Source: Bacillota bacterium
GTDB lineage: Bacteria > Bacillota > Sulfobacillia > JAJZYS01 > JAJYTV01
Assembly (NCBI GenBank): GCA_021806845.1
Contig: JAKAPV010000209.1
Coordinates: forward strand, 1 to 5,348
Direction of reading: 5' to 3'
Length of the DNA stretch: 5,348 nt
Shown: positions 1 through 4,725 of the stretch, piece by piece
Position numbering within the stretch: the first letter of the stretch is position 1
Layout: each line of letters begins with the position of its first letter
Translations under genes and position numbers: made by a program
The notes under the pieces: model-generated
Told to the model about the DNA's origin: nothing
Database searches by the model: none
What the model saw: only the letters and a program-made list of their open reading frames with translations

Positions 1-105
1 GACTTCGGAGTCGTCCCTCTGCCGCAGCCAGTAGTAGTCGTCGGGTCTGACATCACCGTGGAGCGTGTGCGGGTGCGGAATGCGCTTGGCAACCGGTTTT
101 GACAT
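1..105 (-). CDS. ptrB: Oligopeptidase B-like S9 peptidase, N-terminus only (partial)
   Basis: Only the first 35 residues lie in the window; the rest runs off the left edge. They contain the typical beginning of prolyl oligopeptidase/oligopeptidase B proteins (family S9A): KRIPHPHTLHG at residues 7-17, then DDYYWLRQRDDSEV at 22-35. Family members share the pattern HG-x(3-4)-D-x-Y-x-WLR at this position. In the family this part leads into the beta-propeller that gates a C-terminal Ser-Asp-His hydrolase domain; neither is visible here. Known members are cytosolic and cleave short peptides after Arg or Lys. The ATG at 103-105 is preceded by AGGAGG (110-115 on the plus strand) at about 4 nt, which fixes the start. 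The upstream leader is rich in inverted repeats, described separately. A prolyl oligopeptidase rather than oligopeptidase B remains possible from so short a piece. Confidence 0.78.
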   Translation of the reverse strand, partial: MSKPVAKRIPHPHTLHGDVRPDDYYWLRQRDDSEV

Positions 106-226
106 GGTCCCTCCTGGACTTGGGGGCGCTTTTGCTGGGCCGTTTCCCACGGTTCTCTCTAAAGCGCCATGGTCCCTGCTGCCGTGGCAGCCGACACTGC
201 GGGGGGAGGGACGCATGCGCATGGCG
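106..226 (-). promoter_or_regulatory. Structured leader of the peptidase gene, possible SD-sequestering switch
   Basis: Several complementary segments can be read directly. On the minus strand, GTCCCTCC (212-205) is a perfect 8-bp complement of the peptidase SD segment GGAGGGAC (114-107). Its first six bases can instead pair with a second AGGGAC copy (177-172), next to the pairing CGCCAT (226-221) with ATGGCG (170-165). A further stem, GGCGCTTT (168-161) with AAAGCGCC (132-125), encloses CCGT/ACGG and shares bases 165-168 with the previous helix, so the two exclude each other. GCTGCC/GGCAGC (178-191) is a small local hairpin. The second AGGGACCATG copy opens a three-codon frame, ATG GCG CTT TAG (170-159), copying the context of the real start. 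A regulatory role is inference; the region is also upstream of the plus-strand operon. No known riboswitch consensus was recognised. Confidence 0.35.
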
Positions 227-289
227 AACTGGGACTCTATGTCTTTGCTCGGAAGGTATGGCGCCGCGACCAGTACTGAAGGGAGCTGA
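215..289 (+). CDS. Possible 24-residue upstream ORF before the VOC gene
   Basis: This short frame begins with ATG at 215 (a second in-frame ATG lies at 221) and encodes MRMANWDSMSLLGRYGAATSTEGS. A purine-rich run, GGGGGGAGGG (201-210), precedes it at 4 nt from the first ATG and 10 nt from the second, so it has a credible ribosome binding site. It stops with TGA at 287-289, one base before the GTG start of the VOC gene, a spacing typical of translational coupling. The peptide has no recognisable domain or membrane segment. It overlaps the inverted repeats of the divergent peptidase leader, so the SD-like run may exist for that reason instead. It could be a coupling or leader peptide, or chance. 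Confidence 0.3.
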   Translation: MRMANWDSMSLLGRYGAATSTEGS

Positions 290-290
290 C

Positions 291-683
291 GTGGTGGCTG
301 TGTCACTCTATCGCGTGATCGTCCCGGTGCAGGACATCGAGCACGCGACCCGGTTCTATAGCGCAATCCTGGGCGCACCAGGCGAGCGCGTATCGACGGG
401 CCGCCACTACTTTGACTGCAACGGGATCATCCTCGCCTGCTACGATCCCCTGGCTGACGGCGACGGGCCCGGCAGTTCATGGGTCTTCCATCCCAGCCAG
501 AACCTCTACTTCGCGGTCCCCAACCTCGCTGCCGCTTTGGAGAAGGTGCGCAGCGCAGGCGGCGATATTCTCGACGACATCGCGGAGCGCCCATGGGGAG
601 AGCGGAGCTTCTATGCGCGTGATCCCTTCGGGACGCCCATCTGCTGCGTCGACGCCGCCACCGTCTTTACCGGCCGTTCGTGA
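291..683 (+). CDS. VOC superfamily (glyoxalase/bleomycin-resistance fold) protein
   Basis: A 130-residue single-domain protein with the two-module beta-alpha-beta-beta-beta layout of vicinal oxygen chelate proteins. Module one begins LYRVIVPVQDIEHATRFYSAILG (residues 6-28), the usual strand-helix opening where F-Y precedes a turn. Module two begins NLYFAVPNLAAALEKV (71-86) and ends with ERPWGERSFYARDPFGTPICCVD (99-121), matching the common PWGxRxFxxxDPxG closing pattern. VOC proteins are often cytosolic metal-dependent isomerases, dioxygenases or drug-binding proteins, usually dimeric; substrate cannot be assigned here. Two cysteines sit together at 118-119. GTG at 291 is chosen because AAGGGAG (279-285) lies 5 nt upstream; GTG at 294 fits equally well. 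It overlaps the next gene by one base, so the two are very likely co-translated. Confidence 0.8.
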   Translation: MVAVSLYRVIVPVQDIEHATRFYSAILGAPGERVSTGRHYFDCNGIILACYDPLADGDGPGSSWVFHPSQNLYFAVPNLAAALEKVRSAGGDILDDIAERPWGERSFYARDPFGTPICCVDAATVFTGRS

Positions 684-1120
684 TGCTGCGCTGGCGTCGT
701 ATCGCCTCTGTGGCCGAGTTCGATCTGCTGTGGCCGCTGCTTGCAGACGCTGTCGGACGCGCGGATGCAGAGCGGCAGGCGAGCCTTCGCGACCGCTATC
801 TGGATCTGCCCGACCACCGCCTGTATGCCGTGGATGACGCAGGAAGCGGCATCGGGGTCATCGGTGTGCGCATGCAGGGAGGGGCACCGCACGAAGGCGA
901 GATCGTGCACATCGCCGTGCGACGGGATTGCAGGGGAAAGGGATACGGGCGTCTGATCCTTCAGGGCCTCGCGGAACTCGAGTCCTCGGTCGAGACGTGG
1001 ACGGCCGAGACCGACGACGACGCGCTAGGCTTCTACCAGGCACTCGGGTTCCGCACGGAGGACCTTGGCGAACGGTACCCCGGTGTCCGCCGCTACCGCT
1101 GCAGTCTCCAGGCAAAGTAG
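683..1120 (+). CDS. GNAT-family N-acetyltransferase
   Basis: A 145-residue protein with the core of Gcn5-related N-acetyltransferases, which move the acetyl group of acetyl-CoA to an amine. Motif A is clear: strand EIVHIAVRRDC (73-83) followed by the pyrophosphate-binding loop RGKGYG (84-89) and helix RLILQGLAELE. Motif B follows as DDALGFYQALGF (112-123), where Tyr118 is at the place of the usual general-acid tyrosine. The C-terminal strand is RRYRCSL (136-142). The N-terminal part (1-45) is helical and carries the acceptor-recognition region, so the acceptor cannot be named. The start ATG overlaps the VOC stop as TGATG; a GTG three bases upstream (680) is an alternative. No separate SD is evident, fitting translational coupling to the VOC gene. 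Confidence 0.85.
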   Translation: MLRWRRIASVAEFDLLWPLLADAVGRADAERQASLRDRYLDLPDHRLYAVDDAGSGIGVIGVRMQGGAPHEGEIVHIAVRRDCRGKGYGRLILQGLAELESSVETWTAETDDDALGFYQALGFRTEDLGERYPGVRRYRCSLQAK

Positions 1121-1176
1121 TTTCCGGCTGCCGGCAGCTGAGACCACCGATGCGAGGTCAATGTGAGGTGGCGAAG

Positions 1177-1413
1177 ATGCAGGACGAAGTCCTGCGCATC
1201 CTGTCCGCACTGGGCGGCGAGGTGCGCACGGTCGACGAGGTTTCGGTGCTCTCGGAAGTTCGCAAAGAAGACGTGGCCCGCCGCCTCGCGGAACTCCTGC
1301 ACACAGGTCAGGTGGAACTCTTCTGTCACGTCGAGGACGGCAAACCGGTGCAGTCCTACCGCCTGACGGCGCGCGCCCGGCTCACGCATCTCGGCCCCTC
1401 CAGCAGCGGATAG
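1177..1413 (+). CDS. Small stand-alone winged helix-turn-helix protein
   Basis: A 78-residue protein I do not recognise by name. It consists of one predicted winged-helix domain: helix 1 around MQDEVLRILSALGG (1-14), helix 2 around TVDEVSVLSEV (18-28), a putative recognition helix at RKEDVARRLAELLHTG (29-44), then two strands of the wing, QVELFCHVE (45-53) and PVQSYRLTARA (57-67). The pattern resembles MarR- or ArsR-like cores but lacks extra dimerisation helices and any visible metal or ligand motif. ATG 1177 is preferred because GAGGTG (1165-1170) lies 6 nt upstream; in-frame starts at 1150 (ATG) and 1168 (GTG) would add 9 or 3 residues. It follows the GNAT gene after 56 bases in the same direction, so it may regulate the operon. 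The tail SSSG ends just before a small hairpin. Confidence 0.6.
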   Translation: MQDEVLRILSALGGEVRTVDEVSVLSEVRKEDVARRLAELLHTGQVELFCHVEDGKPVQSYRLTARARLTHLGPSSSG

Positions 1414-1425
1414 GCGTTGGCGCCT
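1412..1425. other. Short hairpin between convergent genes
   Basis: AGGCG (1412-1416) and CGCCT (1421-1425) form a 5-bp stem with a TTGG loop overlapping the winged-helix gene stop codon. It lies between two convergent genes only 38 bases apart and is the only candidate terminator there. There is no T-run on either strand and the stem is short, so terminator function is doubtful. Confidence 0.2.
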
Positions 1426-1451
1426 TCGTCACAGGCAACCGCTTCGCAAGT

Positions 1452-2618
1452 TCAGGGAAGTCCCGCGGTGAGCAGCGCTGCATGCAAATGCTTCTTTTTG
1501 AGCAGCGGCAGGAGATGCGCGACCGCCTTCCCCACCCCCGGGTCCCAGTGCAGCAGGATGATGTCACCTGCCTGGATCGGCCCTCCGTTCCACGTTTGAA
1601 AGCCGTTGCCCGGGGTCCAGACGACATCCCACATGACGATTGCCTTGAGACCTGCCGCGTAGGCGGCTGCCGTCACCTCAGGGCTCAGCGCGCCGTACGG
1701 AGGGCGGCCGTATGCCGGCTGGGGTATGTGCAGCCACTGCGGGTAGCTTAGGAGCGGCCCCGCCCACTGCTGCTCCGCCGCTGCGTATGTGAGCTGCGTG
1801 AGCATCGGGTGGCTTACGGTATGGTCCTCGATCACGCCGCCTGCCTCCACGAAGGATTGCCAGTAGGCGAGATGCTCGGCGACTGCCTGCTGGATCAGGA
1901 ACGCAGTGATCGGCACATGCCGCCGCCGCATGAGCCGCAGGAGGCGCCCGCTCGGGTACCACCCGTCATCGATCGTGATATAGACCTGGCCGTTCGCCGG
2001 CGAGCCGAACCAGTACACCGGGACTGCGGGAAGCGCCGGCACGGCCACCTTCCAGGTGGTGCGCTCACCGGACCACGCCTGCACGGTGAGATCCAAGGCC
2101 TCGGCTGCGGCGGCGCGGTCCAGGACGATATGCGTCGGATCTGTCGGCGTCCAGCTGCCGAGATCGGCCGGCAGGCCCAGGACGGCGGTCAGCGGCTGAG
2201 AGGACTGCAGCTCGACGTTTTGCGTCGTCTCGTCCCGCACGGTAAAGGTCGGCAGCGGAGGCACAGCGAGCTGAACCCACTCACGCACCGCATCCGGGCC
2301 GCGCAGCTGCACCTGCATGTGAAAGACCTTGCCGGGCCGAACGGTCTCTGCCTCCCGGGCATCGACCGAAACGGGGAGACCCGTCGCTCCCCAAGTCGTT
2401 TCATCCCAGACCCAGCCCCGGAGGGGTCCCTTCCCGGGTACCGCGGTGAGCACGATGCGGTCGGATCGCGGGTGCCAAGTCCAGCGCAGCGACGGGCGCG
2501 CAGCGCGCAAGGCGCTGATGCCAAATCCCCCCGCCAGCGTGAGCGCAAGCACGGCCGCGCCGGTAAGCAGTCCAGGTCTGCCAAGCACAATGGAACGAAG
2601 CCCGCTGCGATGCTGCAC
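1452..2618 (-). CDS. Membrane-anchored polysaccharide deacetylase (NodB/CE4)
   Basis: A 388-residue protein (numbered from GTG 2618) that likely removes N-acetyl groups from cell-wall or exopolysaccharide sugars outside the membrane. A basic N-terminus and hydrophobic stretch (about 16-38) form a signal anchor. Residues 40-205 are a beta-rich region of unknown type. The CE4 domain (about 210-388) has all five motifs: TIDDG (215-219, catalytic-base and metal Asp), HTVSH (266-270, two metal histidines), GRPPYG (304-309), MWDVVW (329-334) and ILLHWD (354-359). GTG 2618 is chosen for its upstream GAGGAAG with 7 nt spacing; an in-frame TTG at 2636 would add six residues but has no SD. It lies downstream of amt on the same strand, separated by a terminator-like hairpin, so probably has its own promoter. 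Sporulation or peptidoglycan roles are possible; the substrate is not evident. Confidence 0.87.
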   Translation of the reverse strand: MQHRSGLRSIVLGRPGLLTGAAVLALTLAGGFGISALRAARPSLRWTWHPRSDRIVLTAVPGKGPLRGWVWDETTWGATGLPVSVDAREAETVRPGKVFHMQVQLRGPDAVREWVQLAVPPLPTFTVRDETTQNVELQSSQPLTAVLGLPADLGSWTPTDPTHIVLDRAAAAEALDLTVQAWSGERTTWKVAVPALPAVPVYWFGSPANGQVYITIDDGWYPSGRLLRLMRRRHVPITAFLIQQAVAEHLAYWQSFVEAGGVIEDHTVSHPMLTQLTYAAAEQQWAGPLLSYPQWLHIPQPAYGRPPYGALSPEVTAAAYAAGLKAIVMWDVVWTPGNGFQTWNGGPIQAGDIILLHWDPGVGKAVAHLLPLLKKKHLHAALLTAGLP

Positions 2619-2671
2619 GGCAGAACTTCCTCGCAAGTGGAGTCAAGGATGCGGCCCGAACCCGCAATCGC

Positions 2672-2688
2672 GGAGAAAGGGTTTCTCC
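2672..2688. repeat. Perfect inverted repeat upstream of the deacetylase gene
   Basis: GGAGAAA (2672-2678) and TTTCTCC (2682-2688) are perfect inverted 7-mers around GGG. The element lies about 54 bases upstream of the deacetylase start, in the 241-base gap between that gene and amt. Position and symmetry suit an operator for a dimeric regulator or a short hairpin in the 5' leader. A second palindrome, TTGGGCCCAA, is at 2759-2768. I found no convincing -35/-10 pair here, so the deacetylase promoter is unlocated. Confidence 0.35.
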
Positions 2689-2806
2689 CGACTGCGGCTC
2701 TTGGACTGGCGGACACGTTTTCCTATGACGTGACTTGAAGAAACTTACCTGTGCCGTGTTGGGCCCAAGGATGTCCCTAGGCATTGGGGCCAGCCAGCAA
2801 AGCGCA

Positions 2807-2831
2807 GCAGGCACCGCATTGCGGCGCCTGC
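2807..2831 (-). terminator. Terminator-like hairpin after amt
   Basis: The arms GCAGGC-A-CCGC (2807-2817) and GCGG-C-GCCTGC (2821-2831) surround a 3-base loop, 28 bases past the amt stop. Read on the minus strand the one internal mismatch becomes a G-U wobble, giving an uninterrupted 11-bp stem; on the plus strand it is an A/C mismatch. This asymmetry supports the minus-strand transcript, that is amt. The following sequence, TGCGCTTTGC, has only a weak T-run, so termination efficiency is uncertain. Confidence 0.5.
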
Positions 2832-2859
2832 CTTGTGCAACCATTGCCGGGTTTCGGCG

Positions 2860-4284
2860 TCAGGCCGTCTCCTCGCCTTCGGTGTAGGCTGCTTCGCTGT
2901 GCAGGACGAGGTCCAGCCCTATGTGTTCGTCCTCTGTCTTGACCCGCAGTCCCATGACCGCGTCAACGAACCGCAGGATGAGATATGTACCGACACCGGA
3001 GAGCGTCCAGGCCGCCAGGACCCCAAGGAGCTGGATCAGTACCTGGTGGGGGTTGCCGTAGAAGAGGCCGTTCGCCCCTGCGGAATTGACCGCGACCGTG
3101 GCGAAGAGACCTGTTGCCAAGGCGCCGAACGTTCCGCCCACGCCGTGACCCCCGAATGCGTCGAGTGCGTCGTCGTACCCGAAGCGGTTCTTCAGCACAG
3201 AGGAGCCGAGGTAGCAGACGACGCCGCTGCCGAGCCCGATGAGGATGGACGCAGCCGGTGTGACGAACCCGGCCGCCGGCGTGATGGCCACAAGGCCCGC
3301 GACAGCACCGGCGCTGGCACCGACCAGTGTGACGCGACCGGCCTTCCAACGTTCCATCAGCATCCACGAGATGGCGGAGGCGGCTGTCGCCGTGTTCGTT
3401 GTCATGAATGCCACGGCCGCAACGCTGTTCGCGCTGAGCGCACTGCCCGCGTTGAAGCCGAACCAGCCGAACCAGAGGAGCGCCGTCCCGAGCAGCACCA
3501 TCGGCACATTGTGGGCGCGCACCACGACCTTGCCGCCGACGGCGTGCCTGCGGCCGAGGTAAATCGCCGCCACAAGGCCAGCGACGCCAGAGCTGACATG
3601 CACCACCGTCCCGCCGGCGAAGTCGAGCAGGCCGAGGCCGGCCAGCCAGCCGCCGTGCCCCCAGACCCAGTGCGCCAGCGGGTCGTAGACGAAGGTCGCC
3701 CACAGCACGATGAAGGCGATAAACGATGAGAACTTCACGCGCTCGGCGAGGCCGCCGACGATCAGCGCGGGGGTGATGATCGCGAACATCATCTGGAAAA
3801 TCGAGAAGGCGAGGGCAGGCACAGTGCCCGCGTACGTTCCGCCGCCATTCGAGGTGATGTTGTTGAGGAATGCCCACGACAGGTTGCCAACGATGTGCCC
3901 TACGTCCGGCCCGAAGGCGAGGCTGTAGCCGAACACCACCCACTGCACCGATACGACGGCGATCACGGCGAACACCTGGAACAGCGTCGTCACCACGTTC
4001 TTGCGGCGGACAAGACCGCCGTAGTAGAACGCGAGGCCGGGTGTCATGAGCAGCACAAGGGCCGAGGACGCCAAGAGCCAGGCAGTATCACCTGCACTGA
4101 TCTGTGCGCCACCCGATGCCGCAAACGCCACGCCGGGTAAGCCGAAGAGAAGGAGGAGAACTCCGCCGAGAACCGGCACAGTCCGCTGGACTGCGCCCAA
4201 AGCGGACAGACCCCGTCCCCAGGGGGGTGCTGTCTGCGCATTGTGGATGACGACCCCCTGAACCCTGCGACCCATATCCTTCAC
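2860..4284 (-). CDS. amt: Ammonium transporter Amt/AmtB
   Basis: A 474-residue integral membrane ammonium channel/transporter. By alignment from memory with E. coli AmtB, it keeps TPGLAFYYGGL (81-91), QWVVFGYSLAFG (114-125), QMMFAIIT (164-171), LDFAGGTVVH (220-229) and WFGWFGFNAGS (271-281). The pore twin histidines are His229 and His380 (in AFGGHGVGG), the conserved Asp is Asp221, and the gate and S1-site aromatics correspond to Phe167, Trp208, Phe277 and Ser281. The tail GLRVKTEDEHIGLD (445-458) with HSEAAY is the region that PII (GlnK) proteins contact in the family. A signal-peptide-like segment ends at AFA-A (about 53-56), with an unusually long 34-residue hydrophilic lead. GTG 4284 is chosen for GGGGAGG at 7 nt; ATG 4275 is weaker. 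No glnK is adjacent in the window. Confidence 0.95.
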   Translation of the reverse strand: MKDMGRRVQGVVIHNAQTAPPWGRGLSALGAVQRTVPVLGGVLLLLFGLPGVAFAASGGAQISAGDTAWLLASSALVLLMTPGLAFYYGGLVRRKNVVTTLFQVFAVIAVVSVQWVVFGYSLAFGPDVGHIVGNLSWAFLNNITSNGGGTYAGTVPALAFSIFQMMFAIITPALIVGGLAERVKFSSFIAFIVLWATFVYDPLAHWVWGHGGWLAGLGLLDFAGGTVVHVSSGVAGLVAAIYLGRRHAVGGKVVVRAHNVPMVLLGTALLWFGWFGFNAGSALSANSVAAVAFMTTNTATAASAISWMLMERWKAGRVTLVGASAGAVAGLVAITPAAGFVTPAASILIGLGSGVVCYLGSSVLKNRFGYDDALDAFGGHGVGGTFGALATGLFATVAVNSAGANGLFYGNPHQVLIQLLGVLAAWTLSGVGTYLILRFVDAVMGLRVKTEDEHIGLDLVLHSEAAYTEGEETA

Positions 4285-4343
4285 GCCGCACCCTCCCCTT
4301 CTTGTCGCTCACGACAGTGCTCTGGCATTGCACCGTTTGGGGA

Positions 4344-4372
4344 ATCCTAACGCGATTTCCCCCGTCCGTCAA
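4344..4372 (-). promoter_or_regulatory. Sigma70-type promoter of amt
   Basis: On the minus strand TTGACG (4372-4367) matches the -35 consensus at five of six positions, and TAGGAT (4349-4344) matches the -10 at four of six, with the optimal 17-base spacer. Transcription would begin near 4337, leaving a leader of about 53 bases before the amt GTG. The weak -10 suggests dependence on an activator. Confidence 0.55.
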
Positions 4373-4405
4373 TTTCTTGTAAGGTTTCTGCTAATTTCTT
4401 GTCAG
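4367..4405 (-). promoter_or_regulatory. Four 11-bp-phased TTnACA-like boxes upstream of amt
   Basis: On the minus strand four hexamers occur with exact 5-base spacers: CTGACA (4405-4400), TTAGCA (4394-4389), CTTACA (4383-4378) and TTGACG (4372-4367). Each differs from TTnACA at one position and the last is also the -35 box. The spacers are AGAAA, GAAAC and AGAAA. Seen on the plus strand this is a 17-base direct repeat (4371-4387 and 4393-4409, one difference) with 22-bp period. Tandem half-sites one helical turn apart are typical of OmpR-family regulators such as B. subtilis PhoP; actinobacterial GlnR, of the same family, uses 11-bp-phased half-sites too. The likely reading is an activator site for amt; the regulator is not in the window. 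Confidence 0.5.
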
Positions 4406-4447
4406 GTTTGAGGTGCCAGGGTCCTCAGGGGCACCGGGAGATGCTCC

Positions 4448-4533
4448 CCAACCGGTCGTCTGGTCGAAGGGTGAGATGGCAGCTTTCCCGGTCGAGGGGA
4501 TCGTGCCGACCGCAACGCGCAATGGCCGGTTGG
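4448..4533 (+). other. Possible structured RNA or large inverted repeat in the amt-codA gap
   Basis: CCAACCGG (4448-4455) and CCGGTTGG (4526-4533) are perfect inverted 8-mers. In plus-strand RNA the helix extends to 12 pairs (4448-4459 with 4522-4533) through two G-U wobbles, while minus-strand RNA would have A/C mismatches there. The enclosed 62 bases hold a second perfect helix, CGGTCG (4489-4494) with CGACCG (4507-4512). The rest of the gap (4285-4593) contains the amt promoter and boxes, GGTGCC/GGCACC around 4412-4435, and a weakly protein-like plus-strand frame from ATG 4476 that I do not call a gene. No known riboswitch class was recognised, and my best plus-strand promoter lies downstream of this structure, so its transcription is unproven. 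Confidence 0.3.
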
Positions 4534-4544
4534 CTTTGTTCACG

Positions 4545-4573
4545 GTGACCATCCGCCCCATAGGCGATATCAT
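4545..4573 (+). promoter_or_regulatory. Candidate promoter for the microORF/codA unit
   Basis: GTGACC (4545-4550, four of six matches to the -35) and TATCAT (4568-4573, five of six to the -10) are separated by 17 bases. Transcription would start near 4580, right at the AAGGGGGTG ribosome binding site, giving a leader of about 14 bases before the microORF. The short symmetric sequence TCACGGTGA (4540-4548) overlaps the -35 and could be an operator half-site, although such short symmetry is common. Confidence 0.4.
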
Positions 4574-4593
4574 CCTAACAAGGGGGTGCCGAG

Positions 4594-4662
4594 ATGGTCC
4601 TTGCTGCCACGGTAGTGACGTTTGCCCTCGCAGCGGTGTTCGTCAACAAGGCCAGCAAGTAA
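4594..4662 (+). CDS. 22-residue hydrophobic microprotein or leader peptide
   Basis: A very short frame, MVLAATVVTFALAAVFVNKASK, with an almost ideal SD: AAGGGGGTG (4580-4588) ending 5 nt before the ATG. Residues 2-17 are uniformly hydrophobic, long enough for a thin single membrane helix, and the tail NKASK is basic, so the C-terminus would face the cytoplasm. There is no run of one amino acid as in classical attenuator leader peptides; Ala (6) and Val (5) dominate. It stops six bases before a perfect 18-bp hairpin and lies 164 bases ahead of codA. It could be a membrane microprotein accessory to a transporter, a regulatory leader peptide, or a small type I toxin-like peptide. I recognise no family, and a peptide this short cannot be confirmed by sequence alone. 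Confidence 0.5.
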   Translation: MVLAATVVTFALAAVFVNKASK

Positions 4663-4668
4663 GGCTCG

Positions 4669-4709
4669 CGGCGAGCGGCCGGCGCAGGATATGCGCCGGC
4701 CGCTCGCCG
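4669..4709 (+). terminator. Perfect 18-bp hairpin after the microORF
   Basis: CGGCGAGCGGCCGGCGCA (4669-4686) pairs perfectly with TGCGCCGGCCGCTCGCCG (4692-4709) around a GGATA loop. It is followed by TTT then CC, so the U-tract is short. Very GC-rich with 18 uninterrupted pairs, it is the strongest inverted repeat I found in the window. It probably ends or attenuates the microORF transcript. A competing small stem, GCTCG (4664-4668) with CGAGC (4672-4676), uses the same left arm. On the minus strand no T-run follows. Confidence 0.6.
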
Positions 4710-4725
4710 TTTCCAGCAATAGCGA

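Noticed and set aside
169..279. 36-codon plus-strand frame starting ATG GTC CCT GCT GCC, partly resembling the start of the 22-codon microORF at 4594 (18 of 22 bases alike)
   Set aside because: It has no ribosome binding site, overlaps the better-supported frame at 215, and the similarity ends after about 22 bases, so chance or shared GC-rich bias is more likely.
1809..2738. Long plus-strand frame opposite the deacetylase
   Set aside because: It is antisense to a gene with all five CE4 motifs and its product is Arg/His/Pro-rich without domains; long antisense frames are normal in GC-rich DNA.
2833..3729. Long plus-strand frame opposite amt
   Set aside because: It is antisense to a clear Amt gene, with charged low-complexity composition and no recognisable motif.
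4371..4409. GlnR/TnrA (MerR-type) box upstream of amt
   Set aside because: I looked for TGTnA-n7-TnACA on both strands; the TGTAA and TGTCA starts here have no TnACA partner at the right distance.
4412..4535. TPP, purine, guanidine (ykkC) or c-di-GMP riboswitch
   Set aside because: Conserved core sequences of these classes were not found when compared from memory; only generic stems remain.
4391..4573. 60-codon minus-strand frame in the amt-codA gap
   Set aside because: It ends inside the phased boxes that belong to the amt promoter, has only a weak SD, and its third-position GC bias is mirrored by the opposite plus-strand frame, so coding cannot be distinguished.
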